Shown: positions 1-8,555 of the stretch, in pieces
Layout of the letters: each line of letters begins with the position of its first letter
Position numbering within the stretch: position 1 is the first letter of the stretch
Assembly (NCBI RefSeq): GCF_000019525.1
Contig: NC_010506.1
Span: forward strand, 4,216,001 to 4,280,000
DNA from: Shewanella woodyi ATCC 51908
GTDB lineage: Bacteria > Pseudomonadota > Gammaproteobacteria > Enterobacterales > Shewanellaceae
DNA length: 64,000 nt
Reading direction: 5' to 3'
Program-made: the position numbers and the translations under genes
Notes under the pieces: generated by a model
The model's input: the letters and a program-made list of their open reading frames with translations, nothing else
What the model was told of the DNA's origin: nothing
The model's database searches: none

Positions 1-87
1 CACTTTAAATATAATTGCGCACAACTTATTGGCTTGCAACTCTTTTCGTTTTATACTCAACAGGCATTGAGAATATGGAGAGATAAG

Positions 88-573
88 ATGACAACTAAAA
101 TTTGGGATTTTACGGTTAATGATATTCAGGGGGCTGAAAGCTCGCTTACTGACTTTAAAGGTAAAGTACTTCTGATCGTCAATACGGCTAGTGGGTGCGG
201 CTTTACACCTCAATACCAAGGCCTACAATCCCTTTATGAAAAATTCGGTCCCGATAAGTTTGCAGTCTTAGGCTTTCCATGTAATCAGTTTGGGGCTCAG
301 GAGAGTGGTAGTAATAGTGAGATCCAATCATTTTGTGAGCTCAACTTTAATGTCAGCTTCCCTATGTTTCAAAAAATAGAGGTGAACGGTGAAGATGCTC
401 ACCCCCTGTATCAATACCTAAAATCATCAGCAAAAGGGATACTTGGCAGTCAAAGGATCAAATGGAACTTCACCAAATTCTTAGTCGATAGTGATGGCAA
501 AGTACTTGAGAGGTTTGCTCCAACCACTAAGCCTGAAGCTCTCACAAAAAAAATTGAAGAATTATTAAAGTAA
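88..573 (+). CDS. Glutathione/thioredoxin peroxidase (BtuE-type)
   Basis: A 161-residue thiol peroxidase that reduces peroxides in the cytoplasm using glutathione or thioredoxin. The family triad is visible: Cys37 in NTASGCGFTP (cysteine, not selenocysteine), Gln67 in FPCNQFG, and Trp126-Asn127 in KWNFTKF. Length matches bacterial members. I start at the ATG at 88 because GGAGAG lies just upstream; an in-frame ATG at 34 would add 18 residues that are not conserved in the family and has no ribosome binding site. No signal peptide. It is a single gene followed by sRNA candidate A. The family call is secure; the preferred reductant cannot be told from sequence. Confidence 0.93.
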   Translation: MTTKIWDFTVNDIQGAESSLTDFKGKVLLIVNTASGCGFTPQYQGLQSLYEKFGPDKFAVLGFPCNQFGAQESGSNSEIQSFCELNFNVSFPMFQKIEVNGEDAHPLYQYLKSSAKGILGSQRIKWNFTKFLVDSDGKVLERFAPTTKPEALTKKIEELLK

Positions 574-628
574 ATCAGACAACTAGAAATAAAAATGTAA
601 ATTCCACAAAAAATATCGATTATTTTTT

Positions 629-656
629 GAACTTTTTATCTGGGGGGGAACTCAAA
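629..656 (+). promoter_or_regulatory. Sigma-E-like promoter of sRNA candidate A
   Basis: GAACTT (629-634), 17-bp spacer, TCAAA (652-656). This resembles the RpoE consensus GAACTT-N16-TCTGA. The predicted transcript start is around 663. Confidence 0.5.
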
Positions 657-662
657 CAATAT

Positions 663-767
663 GAGCAGCGAAGAGTTTTTTCATGTTCATCATTCTCCCC
701 GGGACTTCTAGCGCAGTCCCCTTGACCTAACAGGTCATAAGGCAACCCTATGGTTGCCCTTTTTTTT
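663..767 (+). ncRNA. Candidate sigma-E-dependent sRNA A
   Basis: Intergenic transcript of about 105 nt predicted from a sigma-E-like promoter and a terminator hairpin (741-758, GGCAACC/GGTTGCC) with a T run. It carries GTTCATCATTCTCCC at 685-699, TAGCGC at 709-714 and a small GACC/GGTC hairpin at 724-736. The same two motifs recur in order in elements B, C and D, while the rest differs, which is what an sRNA family with a conserved pairing region would show. I do not recognise it as a named family. It covers most of the 574-1059 gap together with B. Confidence 0.55.
741..767 (+). terminator. Rho-independent terminator of element A
   Basis: GGCAACC, short loop, GGTTGCC, then eight T residues. 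It could also serve the upstream peroxidase gene. Confidence 0.85.
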
Positions 768-820
768 GGCTTTTTCTCTCCCTAATTTGAAAATAATTTA
801 AATTATTTTCAAATAGTGAT

Positions 821-847
821 GAACTATTTCAAACAACAGCACTCTGA
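821..847 (+). promoter_or_regulatory. Sigma-E-like promoter of sRNA candidate B
   Basis: GAACTA (821-826), 16-bp spacer, TCTGA (843-847), followed by CTATATG. The -10 and downstream bases TCTGACTATATG are identical in element D. Confidence 0.65.
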
Positions 848-853
848 CTATAT

Positions 854-1042
854 GTAACGTTTTTGGTGTTACAAGTTTAATGTTTTCATCAAGGTTCATC
901 ACCTCCCTTTAGGTACTCACTTGGGTACCAATGAGAAGAATTAAGTTTACTGCTAGCGCTAATAGCTTAACGACTCTACATACTCATTCTAAAAGAATGA
1001 TACGGCATCCCATCTCAATAGAGATAGTGGATGCCTTTTTTT
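854..1042 (+). ncRNA. Candidate sigma-E-dependent sRNA B
   Basis: Predicted transcript of about 190 nt. A 5' stem-loop GTAAC..GTTAC (855-874) is followed by GTTCATCACCTCCC (894-907), a hairpin around GGTACTCACTTGGGTACC, TAGCGC (954-959) and a strong terminator. It shares promoter, pairing motif and TAGCGC with A, C and D. It lies 17 bp beyond the stop codon of the convergent M1 aminopeptidase gene. Confidence 0.6.
1004..1042 (+). terminator. Terminator of element B
   Basis: GGCATCC/GGATGCC stem with an inner TCTC/GAGA stem, then a run of seven T residues. Confidence 0.9.
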
Positions 1043-1059
1043 ATCAGCTTTTTATGGCA

Positions 1060-2847
1060 TTAACTGAAGCTCAGAAGTTTATCTAGCTGAGTCACAATCG
1101 AAGGGTGGTAACCTTTTCTCGCTTCACGATAGATCTCTTTCATCTCGCTTTCATAACCAGCAACTTGTAACTCGGTAAACAAAGGCTTTACAAACTTCCC
1201 CCTACCGATACGGATCAGATAATCACTTAAGGCAGGTAAAACCGGATCATAATGATTACGTATCGCAACCCTAAACCAGTCACAAGCAATCTCTGCATTG
1301 GTTGAATCTGTCAGCTTAAAATGATTATCGAGATCCATCAGTTGGGACTGTTTTTGAACCTCAGGTAAGCTATTGAGAAAGTATTGCCAGTGATGAACAC
1401 GCCAAGCCTCTGTCTCTAGCGACTCTGCACAAGCCCCTTTAGCCCAGAGTGAAAGAGCAAGATCCACTTTATCTAAACTATCTGATTGCGGCGCCGTAAA
1501 ACAGCTCGGCATACCACAGCCATACACCCACTCATTTAATTCAGCCTCAGATATCTTATCTGCATGCTCAATTAGTAAGGTTTGCTTAGCATAATCAATA
1601 AAGCGCTCTGTGGTGATCGCTTCAAACGCAAAATGCTCTACATAGGTAAAAAGAAACTTATCAAACGCCTCACGACCAATACGTTTTTCAAGATCATGAA
1701 CAAACATAGAGGCCTTGTCATACGTAAAGCGGTTAAATGCTTCATTAGGATCTTGTTTCTGCACGTTTGCCGGTAAGTTTTGCTCCGCAAATGCAGTGGT
1801 CGCTAACTCCTCCTTTAAGCGCCCATACTCCAGGACGACCTCAAGCTCAGCTTGCTCTTTACCAAACACGGCTTCGACAATTCGATTGGTAAAATAGGTT
1901 GTGAACCCTTCATTCAGCCAGAGATCTCGCCAAGTTGCATTACTGACTAAGTTACCCGTCCAGGAGTGAGCCAACTCATGAGCAACGGTCGAAACCAGGC
2001 TCTTATCACCAGCAATGAGTGTTGGCGTCATAAAGGCGAGCCTAGGATTCTCCATGCCGCCAAAGGGGAAACTAGGTGGCAACACCAGCATGTCATATCG
2101 CCCCCAAGGGTATGGACCAAGAAGAGATTCAGCTGTAACAACCATCTCCTCTGTATCCTCAAACTCTTTAACGGCGGCCTCTAACAACTCTGGCTCAGCA
2201 TACACTCCTGTTCGTGGGCCAATAGGGCCAAAAGCGAGATCCCCCACGGCGATAGCAAGTAGATGCGTAGGAATGGGTTTTTCCATCGAAAAATCAAACT
2301 CACCATCTAGCTTAGCCTCAGCGTCATTCATGGCACTCATTACAACACGCATGCCTGATGGCGCTTTCACTTTGGCATTAAAAGTAATTCTGGCTTTTGG
2401 CGTGTCTTGTAACGGTATCCAACTTCTGGCATTAACAGGTTGTGACTGGCTAAAAAGAAACGGAAGAGTTTTACCACTGGTCTGCAGCGGACTCAACCAC
2501 TGCAAACCCTCAGCATCAGGAGAGGTGACATAATGAACGATGACCTTATTTAGCTTTGAAGTAAAAGAGATATTCAAACGCTGACCAAGTATGGGGTCCT
2601 CTTTATCAATAACAAAGGTAAGCTCTGCGCCCTCTTCATCCTCAACACCTATAATGGTCAACTCTCTTAGGTCTAACCAAAGTTCCCGGCAACTCTTATC
2701 AAGATAATCTAACGCCAAAGAAGCGACACCAGATAACTGTTTAGCTTGAAAATTAACATTCAATGCCAGTTCAAGGTGCGTGACTCTTACTCTCTCTACG
2801 TTGGAGAATGAGTGGTGATCATGATTGTTATCCCATCCATTTAACAC
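1060..2847 (-). CDS. M1-family zinc aminopeptidase (leukotriene A4 hydrolase-like)
   Basis: A 595-residue gluzincin that removes N-terminal residues from peptides. Seen: the exopeptidase motif GGMENPRLAF (263-272), zinc site HELAH (His290, Glu291, His294) and third ligand Glu313 in LWLNEGF. The N-terminal beta-rich domain and helical C-terminus fit the short LTA4H/cold-active aminopeptidase branch, smaller than PepN (about 870 residues). There is no signal peptide, so it is probably cytoplasmic. The start is GTG at 2847, chosen because AAGGA lies 8 nt upstream and no ATG fits. It is a single gene, convergent with sRNA candidate B. Confidence 0.93.
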   Translation of the reverse strand: MLNGWDNNHDHHSFSNVERVRVTHLELALNVNFQAKQLSGVASLALDYLDKSCRELWLDLRELTIIGVEDEEGAELTFVIDKEDPILGQRLNISFTSKLNKVIVHYVTSPDAEGLQWLSPLQTSGKTLPFLFSQSQPVNARSWIPLQDTPKARITFNAKVKAPSGMRVVMSAMNDAEAKLDGEFDFSMEKPIPTHLLAIAVGDLAFGPIGPRTGVYAEPELLEAAVKEFEDTEEMVVTAESLLGPYPWGRYDMLVLPPSFPFGGMENPRLAFMTPTLIAGDKSLVSTVAHELAHSWTGNLVSNATWRDLWLNEGFTTYFTNRIVEAVFGKEQAELEVVLEYGRLKEELATTAFAEQNLPANVQKQDPNEAFNRFTYDKASMFVHDLEKRIGREAFDKFLFTYVEHFAFEAITTERFIDYAKQTLLIEHADKISEAELNEWVYGCGMPSCFTAPQSDSLDKVDLALSLWAKGACAESLETEAWRVHHWQYFLNSLPEVQKQSQLMDLDNHFKLTDSTNAEIACDWFRVAIRNHYDPVLPALSDYLIRIGRGKFVKPLFTELQVAGYESEMKEIYREARKGYHPSIVTQLDKLLSFS

Positions 2848-3002
2848 TTATATATCCTTTTTACGAGTATGATTTTTATCAATTATATGTAAATGAATAG
2901 TAACCAGAGCAGAGGCTATTGTCATCGTAATTGACTTCAATTCTTTAAGGTGAAACACTTAAGGGATACTTTATACAATAAAAACAACTAAGGTAACACT
3001 GA

Positions 3003-3881
3003 ATGAAGGTATCTAACCTCCTCCCTATTGCCACTTTACTCTCTCTTTATACTTTTACTGCCAATGCAGAATCATCATCCCTTTCTGAAATCTTAACTCA
3101 GGAACATGCGTGCAGCGATACTATTCTTATCCGCTCTCAAGCTTTATCGCAAGCTCAAATAGCTCAAGCCTGTCAGTTATTGAGTACTCAAGAAGCAAAA
3201 TTTCATGCCCTATTTGGCACTCGAGGAAAACCTGTAGCCAATGACAACAATGTCAGTATGAGAGCCAATGTCTATCACTCCCGCGAAGATTATGTTCAAT
3301 ATGTGACCGCACATTTCGATGTTCCCAGCGATAATGGTGGTATGTTCCTCGAGGGCTTACCTCACAAATTGAATAACCAAGCTGAGTTTGTCGCCTACGA
3401 GAAAAAGGGCCAGATCTGGAATTTAGCTCACGAGTACGTGCATTACCTCGATGGACACTTCAACCTCTACGGTGATTTTTGCGCCTCACTCCATGACTCC
3501 CATAGCGCCCCTGAGTATTGCCCAAAACCTGCGCCACTTTTGCCTCACCTCGTTTGGTGGAGTGAAGGACTAGGTGAATATATCTCTCAAGGCGATAATA
3601 ATGAGGCCGCCATAAAATTAGCAAAAGACTCCTTAGCCAGCGAGACGAGTTACCCACTGAGTGAACTATTTAATACCAGCTATGAGATAAATGGTGGTTC
3701 TGACAGGGTCTACCGCTGGGGATATTTAGCGGTTCGCTTTATGATCGAGCAGCACAGAGACAAAATCGAGCAGATGCTAACCTTTACTCGCAAAGGAGAT
3801 TACCCTAGGTACCAAGCCTTGGTGAAACAGTGGGGAGCACAGATGGATGGTGAGTTTAAAGATTGGCTCATATCACTCTAA
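3003..3881 (+). CDS. Secreted M9-type (collagenase-like) minimal zinc peptidase
   Basis: A 292-residue exported protein. Signal peptide 1-22 (cleavage after TANA). The gluzincin motif HEYVHYLDGHFN has His143, Glu144 and His147; a downstream WWSEGLGEY supplies the probable third ligand Glu188. The HEYxHYLDGxF signature is that of Vibrio/Clostridium collagenases (M9), but those are over 700 residues with activator, PKD and collagen-binding modules, none of which is present. It therefore looks like a stand-alone catalytic subdomain. Substrate unknown. Single gene, divergent from the M1 aminopeptidase; followed by sRNA candidates C and D. Confidence 0.8.
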   Translation: MKVSNLLPIATLLSLYTFTANAESSSLSEILTQEHACSDTILIRSQALSQAQIAQACQLLSTQEAKFHALFGTRGKPVANDNNVSMRANVYHSREDYVQYVTAHFDVPSDNGGMFLEGLPHKLNNQAEFVAYEKKGQIWNLAHEYVHYLDGHFNLYGDFCASLHDSHSAPEYCPKPAPLLPHLVWWSEGLGEYISQGDNNEAAIKLAKDSLASETSYPLSELFNTSYEINGGSDRVYRWGYLAVRFMIEQHRDKIEQMLTFTRKGDYPRYQALVKQWGAQMDGEFKDWLISL

Positions 3882-3966
3882 GAGTATTTTTACCTTTTTA
3901 AACAATAGTTAAATAGTGAAGAGGTTCCAGTGTTAAAATAAATTCTAAAAAACTGGGAAAAAAATT

Positions 3967-3993
3967 GAACCAATTAAAATAGCCGCAGTCCTA
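3967..3993 (+). promoter_or_regulatory. Weak sigma-E-like promoter of sRNA candidate C
   Basis: GAACCA (3967-3972), 16-bp spacer, TCCTA (3989-3993). This is the least consensus-like of the four promoters but is in the same position relative to the shared motif. Confidence 0.4.
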
Positions 3994-3999
3994 TATAGT

Positions 4000-4193
4000 G
4001 AATCAGTTACAAGGCATCAATTTTTGCTCTGTTTTTGTTCATCATCATCTCCCTTTAAGAGACTCATTGGTTTCTTATAAGATGAGAAAGGACTTTGTTA
4101 GCGCACATAGGTTAAACCCTGTGAATAGTCCCTCTCCTCTTAATGTGAAAGATCTTTATGGCAGCCCTCGATTGTAGGTGCTGCCATTTTTTT
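4000..4193 (+). ncRNA. Candidate sigma-E-dependent sRNA C
   Basis: Predicted transcript of about 190 nt with the variant motif GTTCATCATCATCTCCC (4037-4053), where one extra ATC is inserted, then TAGCGC (4099-4104) and a GGCAGC/GCTGCC terminator. Shared order of elements with A, B and D supports paralogy. It follows the M9-like peptidase gene. Confidence 0.5.
4160..4193 (+). terminator. Terminator of element C
   Basis: GGCAGC, loop of 14 nt, GCTGCC, then ATTTTTTT. Confidence 0.85.
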
Positions 4194-4292
4194 ACTCCAC
4201 ATTTTTTCCATCCCACCTTAGCATTAACTCTCTAACTTCTATCTCTAGGAGCCCCGATCGAAAAAAAAGATCATTAATTTCTAAATTATTCT

Positions 4293-4319
4293 GAACTTTT
4301 CCGTGAAAGTAGACTCTGA
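4293..4319 (+). promoter_or_regulatory. Sigma-E-like promoter of sRNA candidate D
   Basis: GAACTT (4293-4298), exact 16-bp spacer, TCTGA (4315-4319). This matches the RpoE consensus in both boxes and spacing. Confidence 0.7.
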
Positions 4320-4325
4320 CTATAT

Positions 4326-4476
4326 GAAGCGAATTTTTGCTTAGAGTTAATAAGTTACAACTAACTTTAAGTCTATTTTCACTGTTCATCATTCTCCCTT
4401 ATTAGATGGTCTCTAGCGCGGCTATCACCAGTTCCAAATTTGGAAATGTAGCGACCTGATTAGGTCGCTTTTTTTT
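4326..4476 (+). ncRNA. Candidate sigma-E-dependent sRNA D
   Basis: Predicted transcript of about 150 nt. A 5' AAGC..GCTT stem-loop is followed by GTTCATCATTCTCCC (4384-4398, identical over 15 nt to element A), TAGCGC (4414-4419), the palindrome TTCCAAATTTGGAA (4431-4444) and a terminator (AGCGACCT/AGGTCGCT, T run). It is the best supported member because the promoter is consensus. A 66-codon open frame on the opposite strand is an accident of the anti-start motif. Confidence 0.65.
4450..4476 (+). terminator. Terminator of element D
   Basis: AGCGACCT, GATT loop, AGGTCGCT, eight T residues. Confidence 0.9.
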
Positions 4477-4494
4477 GCCTTACTTAAAAGTAAC

Positions 4495-4523
4495 GCACAA
4501 AAAAGGCCTCACTAGGAGGCCTT
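4495..4523 (-). terminator. Terminator of pstS
   Basis: On the minus strand AAGGCCTC and GAGGCCTT form an 8-bp stem followed by a T run; it lies 20 nt after the pstS stop codon. Confidence 0.85.
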
Positions 4524-4542
4524 TTAAACAACTCTTATTAGC

Positions 4543-5514
4543 TTAAAGACGAATACCAGCTTTAGCTAAATCTTTCGCTGTCACACTACGAGGAAGTGGT
4601 ACATAACCATCTTTCTCTACAATCTGCTGACCTTGCTTAGAGAGCGCAAACTTAAGAAACTCACGATCCATCGGCGCTAAATCTTTATTTGGATGCTTGT
4701 TCACGTAAACATATAGGTAACGTGATAGCGGGTAAGTACCGCTTGCAGCGTTGGCTGCAGTAGCTTCGATGTACTTAGTGCCTTTCTTAGAGATAGCAAC
4801 GGCTTTCACCCCTGCAGTCTTATAACCGATACCTGAGTAACCGATAGCATTCAGTGATTGAGACACAGACTGCACAACTGACGCTGAACCTGGTTGCTCA
4901 TTTACATTCGCTTTAAAGTCACCTTTACATAGGGCTTTCTTCTTAAAGTAGCCGTAAGTGCCAGATACTGAGTTACGACCATAAAGCTGAACATCTTTCG
5001 CAGACCAACTACCTGTTAGGCCCACATCGCCCCAACGCTTAACATCACTTCCACCGCACTTGTGTGTTGCAGAGAAGATGTCATCGATCTGCTCGATGCT
5101 CAAACCTTCAATAGGGTTATCTTTATGAACAAATACCGCGAGTGCATCGATAGCAACACGAATCGCTGTAGGCTGGTAACCGTAATGCTTTTCAAATGCT
5201 TCCATTTCGTTTGGCTTCATCTTACGGCTCATAGGTCCAAACTGTGAAGTTCCTTCAGTCAAAGCTGGTGGCGCAGTAGAAGAACCAGCAGCCTGAATTT
5301 GGATGTTCACATTAGGGTACATCTCTTTAAACTCTTCTGCCCAAAGTGTCATCATATTAGCCAGAGTATCTGAACCTACAGATGAGAGGTTACCCGATAC
5401 GCCACTTGATTTTTCATAAACAGGCAGTGACTGATCGATAGCAGCCATAGAGGTTGCAGAAAATACACTAGCGGCAGTTAAACTCACTGCACCGACAAGT
5501 TGTTTCAGTTTCAT
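4543..5514 (-). CDS. pstS: Periplasmic phosphate-binding protein PstS
   Basis: A 323-residue solute-binding protein that captures inorganic phosphate for the PstCAB transporter. Signal peptide 1-24 (MAA cleavage). The phosphate-binding loops are visible as SVGSDTL and [10 protein letters not shown] near the N-terminus and [12 protein letters not shown] in the middle. GGAGCAAAG precedes the ATG. pstCAB is not in the window; the gene is instead next to phoR-phoB, with its own Pho box and terminators on both sides, so it should be induced on phosphate starvation. Confidence 0.95.
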   Translation of the reverse strand: MKLKQLVGAVSLTAASVFSATSMAAIDQSLPVYEKSSGVSGNLSSVGSDTLANMMTLWAEEFKEMYPNVNIQIQAAGSSTAPPALTEGTSQFGPMSRKMKPNEMEAFEKHYGYQPTAIRVAIDALAVFVHKDNPIEGLSIEQIDDIFSATHKCGGSDVKRWGDVGLTGSWSAKDVQLYGRNSVSGTYGYFKKKALCKGDFKANVNEQPGSASVVQSVSQSLNAIGYSGIGYKTAGVKAVAISKKGTKYIEATAANAASGTYPLSRYLYVYVNKHPNKDLAPMDREFLKFALSKQGQQIVEKDGYVPLPRSVTAKDLAKAGIRL

Positions 5515-5614
5515 TCTTTGCTCCAGTTTTTAGACGTACTTGCTTAGTTAAATTGCTTAACAATTAAGTTGCAGCAAGTATCAATTGCCAGCATGACAAG
5601 TCTATTACTTTGAT

Positions 5615-5632
5615 GTGACACTTAGATGACAG
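5615..5632 (-). promoter_or_regulatory. Pho box upstream of pstS
   Basis: Read on the minus strand: CTGTCAT, 4 nt, GTGTCAC, matching the PhoB consensus of two CTGTCA-type heptamers 11 bp apart. A further TTGTCAT (5593-5599) lies 22 bp on in the same helical phase, suggesting a multi-unit box. Confidence 0.85.
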
Positions 5633-5670
5633 ATGCTTTTTTACAAAAAATCTTTTGATTAAATACTTAA

Positions 5671-5698
5671 AATAAAAAAGCAGGCAAGATGCCTGCTT
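5671..5698 (-). terminator. Terminator of phoBR
   Basis: Minus-strand stem AGCAGGC/GCCTGCT with a T run, 20 nt past the phoR stop. Confidence 0.85.
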
Positions 5699-5717
5699 AT
5701 ATCTCAAGGGGTAAAAA

Positions 5718-7013
5718 TTACTCTTTATAGTCCATTAAGCTAGTGGGGATAAGAAAACTAAAAGTACTTCCCTTACCTAATTCACTGCTTATCATCAATT
5801 CACTTTGATGATGGCTAAGGGCATGTTTAGTAATCGCTAAGCCTAAGCCTGTTCCCCCCTTTTGTCGGGTACGAGCACTGTCTACTCGATAGAAACGTTC
5901 AGTCAATCGACCTATATGCTGTGGAGCAATGCCATCTCCGGTATCGGTGACGCTAAATACAGCTCCTGAAGCAACACTCTTCCAGCGAACACTTACTTTA
6001 CCACCGGGCTGGGTATAACGAATCGCATTAGAGATTAGATTAGAGCAGGCACTACGCAGCTCAAGCTCATTGCCATAAAGATCGCTTGCTTCACAATGAA
6101 ACTCCAACTCATGCTCATCTTGAGACAGGGCCATCGCTTCCTCTCTCAACACATCCATCATATGAGACATATTGATTGTCATCTCAAGATTAATTTCAGT
6201 TGAGTCTTCAATACGTGACAGTACCAGCAACTGCTCAACCATAGAGCGCATCCTATTGGTCTGCTGCTGCATCTGATCCATCGCTTTAATATTAGGCGAA
6301 CCAGGCTCTGCCATCTCCTGCATCATCTCAAGATACCCCTGCAATACAGTGAGCGGCGTTTTAAGCTCATGTGACACATTGGCGACAAAATCTTTACGCA
6401 TACTCTCTAACTGCCTTACCCGCGTAATATCTCGTGCGATCAATAAGAACTGACCTGTACCATATCCCATAATACGTATCTCAAGAATACGGCTATCGGA
6501 GTGAGGAGAGGCAAGCTCCAACGGCTCCTGATAACTCCCCTTTTTCAAATAATTGGAGAAATCGGGGTGACGCAGAAGATTATCAATTCTCTGTCCACTA
6601 TCCAGCGGCCATACTAAGCCAAGCAGTACCTGCGCTAACTTATTACACCAAACGATATTGTGCTCAGCATCGAGCACAACGGCAGCATCGGGCAGCGCCT
6701 CAGCTCCTTGACGAAAACGGCCAAGTAGAAACGCTAACTGCGAGACTCGTTTACGGTTTTTGCCCTGAAGTCGATAGATGCCGTTAAACACTCCCTCCCA
6801 GCTCCCCCTTCCGTTTGGAGGAGTAAGACGTCTATCACGCCATAACCAAAAATTTAATCTTGAAAGTTGGCGATAATGCCAAAAAAGTAGGACAACAGTT
6901 CCTAAAAGAAGTACCCAAACGATCTCACCGATAAGCAGACCTAAGATAAAGCAGAGTACTAAGTAGGTTATTAACCGAGAGAGCAGCCGATAACCCGAAT
7001 ACGAATCAAACAT
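5718..7013 (-). CDS. phoR: Phosphate-regulon sensor histidine kinase PhoR
   Basis: A 431-residue membrane kinase that phosphorylates PhoB when phosphate is scarce. Two N-terminal membrane segments (about 12-45), a PAS domain (about 105-200), HisKA with phospho-acceptor His215 in FVANVSHELKTPLT, and a HATPase domain with N-box NAIRYTQPGG, DTGDGI and GTGLGLAI. Length matches E. coli PhoR. It lies 99 bp downstream of phoB in the same direction, so the two are probably co-transcribed. Confidence 0.95.
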   Translation of the reverse strand: MFDSYSGYRLLSRLITYLVLCFILGLLIGEIVWVLLLGTVVLLFWHYRQLSRLNFWLWRDRRLTPPNGRGSWEGVFNGIYRLQGKNRKRVSQLAFLLGRFRQGAEALPDAAVVLDAEHNIVWCNKLAQVLLGLVWPLDSGQRIDNLLRHPDFSNYLKKGSYQEPLELASPHSDSRILEIRIMGYGTGQFLLIARDITRVRQLESMRKDFVANVSHELKTPLTVLQGYLEMMQEMAEPGSPNIKAMDQMQQQTNRMRSMVEQLLVLSRIEDSTEINLEMTINMSHMMDVLREEAMALSQDEHELEFHCEASDLYGNELELRSACSNLISNAIRYTQPGGKVSVRWKSVASGAVFSVTDTGDGIAPQHIGRLTERFYRVDSARTRQKGGTGLGLAITKHALSHHQSELMISSELGKGSTFSFLIPTSLMDYKE

Positions 7014-7112
7014 ATAATACTATCCAGACCATTGGATAAGATGAGGCACAAGATAGCGCAAATAAAGCATTGTGCCTAACCAATCTTAATCAGTCGAAGT
7101 CACTGACATTAT

Positions 7113-7802
7113 TTATAAACGAGTGGAGAAACGATAACCTGCGCCACGCACCGTTTGAATAAGACGGTCATGGTTAGAGGGTTCAATCGCCTTTCGTAAG
7201 CGCCTAATATGTACATCAACCGTTCTATCTTCAACATACACATTGGTGCCCCATACATTATCGAGTAGCTGCTCACGACTATAAACCCGCTCTGGGTGAG
7301 TCATAAAAAAATGCAGTAATCTAAACTCGGTTGGCCCCATCTCTAACACCTGCTCACCCACTGTCACTCGGTGGCTAATGGGATCTAACATCAAGCCCTG
7401 AACATCAATAGGCTCCTCAAGACTTGTCGGTGAACTGCGACGTATTACCGCTTTAATTCTTGCCACCAGCTCTTTAGGAGAGAAGGGCTTAGTCATATAA
7501 TCATCAGCACCCACTTCAAGACCGCGTACCTTGTCCTCCTCTTCACCGCGAGCAGTTAACATGATAATTGGGATCTGGCGGGTAAACTCATCCTGACGCA
7601 TCCGCTTAGCCAATTGAATACCGCTTCCACCAGGAAACATCCAATCTAATAAAACAAGATCTGGGTATGGCTCAGTTAGCAAGTCTAAGGCGGAATCAAA
7701 ATCTTCAGCAGCTGAAGTCACAAAACCATGCTGTTCCAATACAAAAGTTAGCATCTCTCTAATCGCCAACTCATCTTCAACAATTAATATCCTAGCAGTC
7801 AT
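7113..7802 (-). CDS. phoB: Phosphate-regulon response regulator PhoB
   Basis: A 229-residue OmpR/PhoB-type regulator. Receiver domain 1-120 with phospho-acceptor Asp53 in [11 protein letters not shown] and conserved Thr and Lys (MLTAR, MTKPFS); winged-helix DNA-binding domain 130-229 ending in [19 protein letters not shown]. First gene of phoB-phoR. It presumably activates the nearby pstS through the Pho box and possibly itself. Confidence 0.96.
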   Translation of the reverse strand: MTARILIVEDELAIREMLTFVLEQHGFVTSAAEDFDSALDLLTEPYPDLVLLDWMFPGGSGIQLAKRMRQDEFTRQIPIIMLTARGEEEDKVRGLEVGADDYMTKPFSPKELVARIKAVIRRSSPTSLEEPIDVQGLMLDPISHRVTVGEQVLEMGPTEFRLLHFFMTHPERVYSREQLLDNVWGTNVYVEDRTVDVHIRRLRKAIEPSNHDRLIQTVRGAGYRFSTRL

Positions 7803-7842
7803 ATGCGTTCTTCTGTCCGATGAATGTTCACGCTTCTATTAT

Positions 7843-7860
7843 TGGTCAGTTTTATTACAA
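7843..7860 (-). promoter_or_regulatory. Possible weak Pho box upstream of phoB
   Basis: Minus strand: TTGTAAT, AAAA, CTGACCA, 40 bp upstream of the phoB start. Two mismatched heptamers with correct spacing; autoregulation is known for phoB in enterobacteria. Confidence 0.35.
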
Positions 7861-7924
7861 AATTATGATCAACAGGGCTATTTTGTCATAAATAATGTGT
7901 CTTTGTCATAAACCTGACTCTTAG

Positions 7925-8540
7925 CTAATTAGGCTTTAAGTAAAGAATCCACCTTCTGAAGAAGGTGGCTTTGTATTAGCCCCCTAAAAGGGGGCGTTGT
8001 CTACTTCAAATCTAATTGCGGCTGCTCCTGTTTTTCAACCTTTTCTTGATGCCTTACATATCTTCGAATCACTTCCTCATTAATCCCCACTGTGTCAACA
8101 AAGTAACCTCTTTGCCAAAAGTGATTTCCCCATAGCTTATTTTTCCGAAGATACGGATACTTGCTAAACATTTTCAAAGCAATTTTACCTTTTAAAGCAC
8201 CCATCAACTTTGAAATCGATAGCTTCGGAGGAACTTTGATAACCAGATGTACATGGTCTATTTGTACATTCAACTCTACAACCACACACCCTAACTGCTC
8301 ACTATAGACATGAATACATCAGTAAACATCTTTTCCTAACTTATTCTTTAAAATCCTAAACCTATACTTAGGTGTCCAAACTATGTGATATTGACATCGC
8401 CAATACACATGCGATGCTTTCTCATATCTACTCATGTTTTTTATCCTCTATTACTTCGCTAAAAGTTAGAGTTCAATTAACATGAGTAGATATTCAGGCA
8501 AAGCCTAATTGATGATAACCACCTACTGAAGTAGGTGGTT
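7925..8540 (-). mobile_element. IS200/IS605-family element, probably inactive
   Basis: The transposase pseudogene is flanked by two near-identical imperfect palindromes, CCACCTTCTGAAGAAGGTGG (7949-7968) and CCACCTACTGAAGTAGGTGG (8519-8538). These are the subterminal hairpins that TnpA binds in single-strand transposition. Short outer inverted matches AATTAGGCTTT (left) and AAAGCCTAATT (right) mark approximate limits. It is inserted between phoB and the porin gene. No accessory TnpB is present. Confidence 0.8.
8001..8435 (-). pseudogene. IS200-type TnpA with internal stop codon
   Basis: The reading frame from ATG at 8435 encodes a full-length (144-codon) Y1/HUH transposase, beginning MSRYEKASHVYWRCQYHIVW and containing the HUH-type motif DHVHLVI and a probable catalytic Tyr in RRYVRHQE. 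An in-frame TGA interrupts it between KLGKDVY and CIHVYSEQ; the remaining open frame (8001-8285) lacks the N-terminus. A single base change from an arginine codon would explain it. A truncated protein is unlikely to transpose alone. Confidence 0.8.
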
Positions 8541-8555
8541 TAGGGCTGAAAACAA

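Noticed and set aside
4192..4392. 66-codon minus-strand ORF starting MMN with a good-looking GGGAG ribosome site
   Set aside because: Similar starts occur opposite all four sRNA candidates because the conserved motif is antisense to a translation start. The peptides differ and two stop after 13 codons, while the promoters and terminators point to the plus strand.
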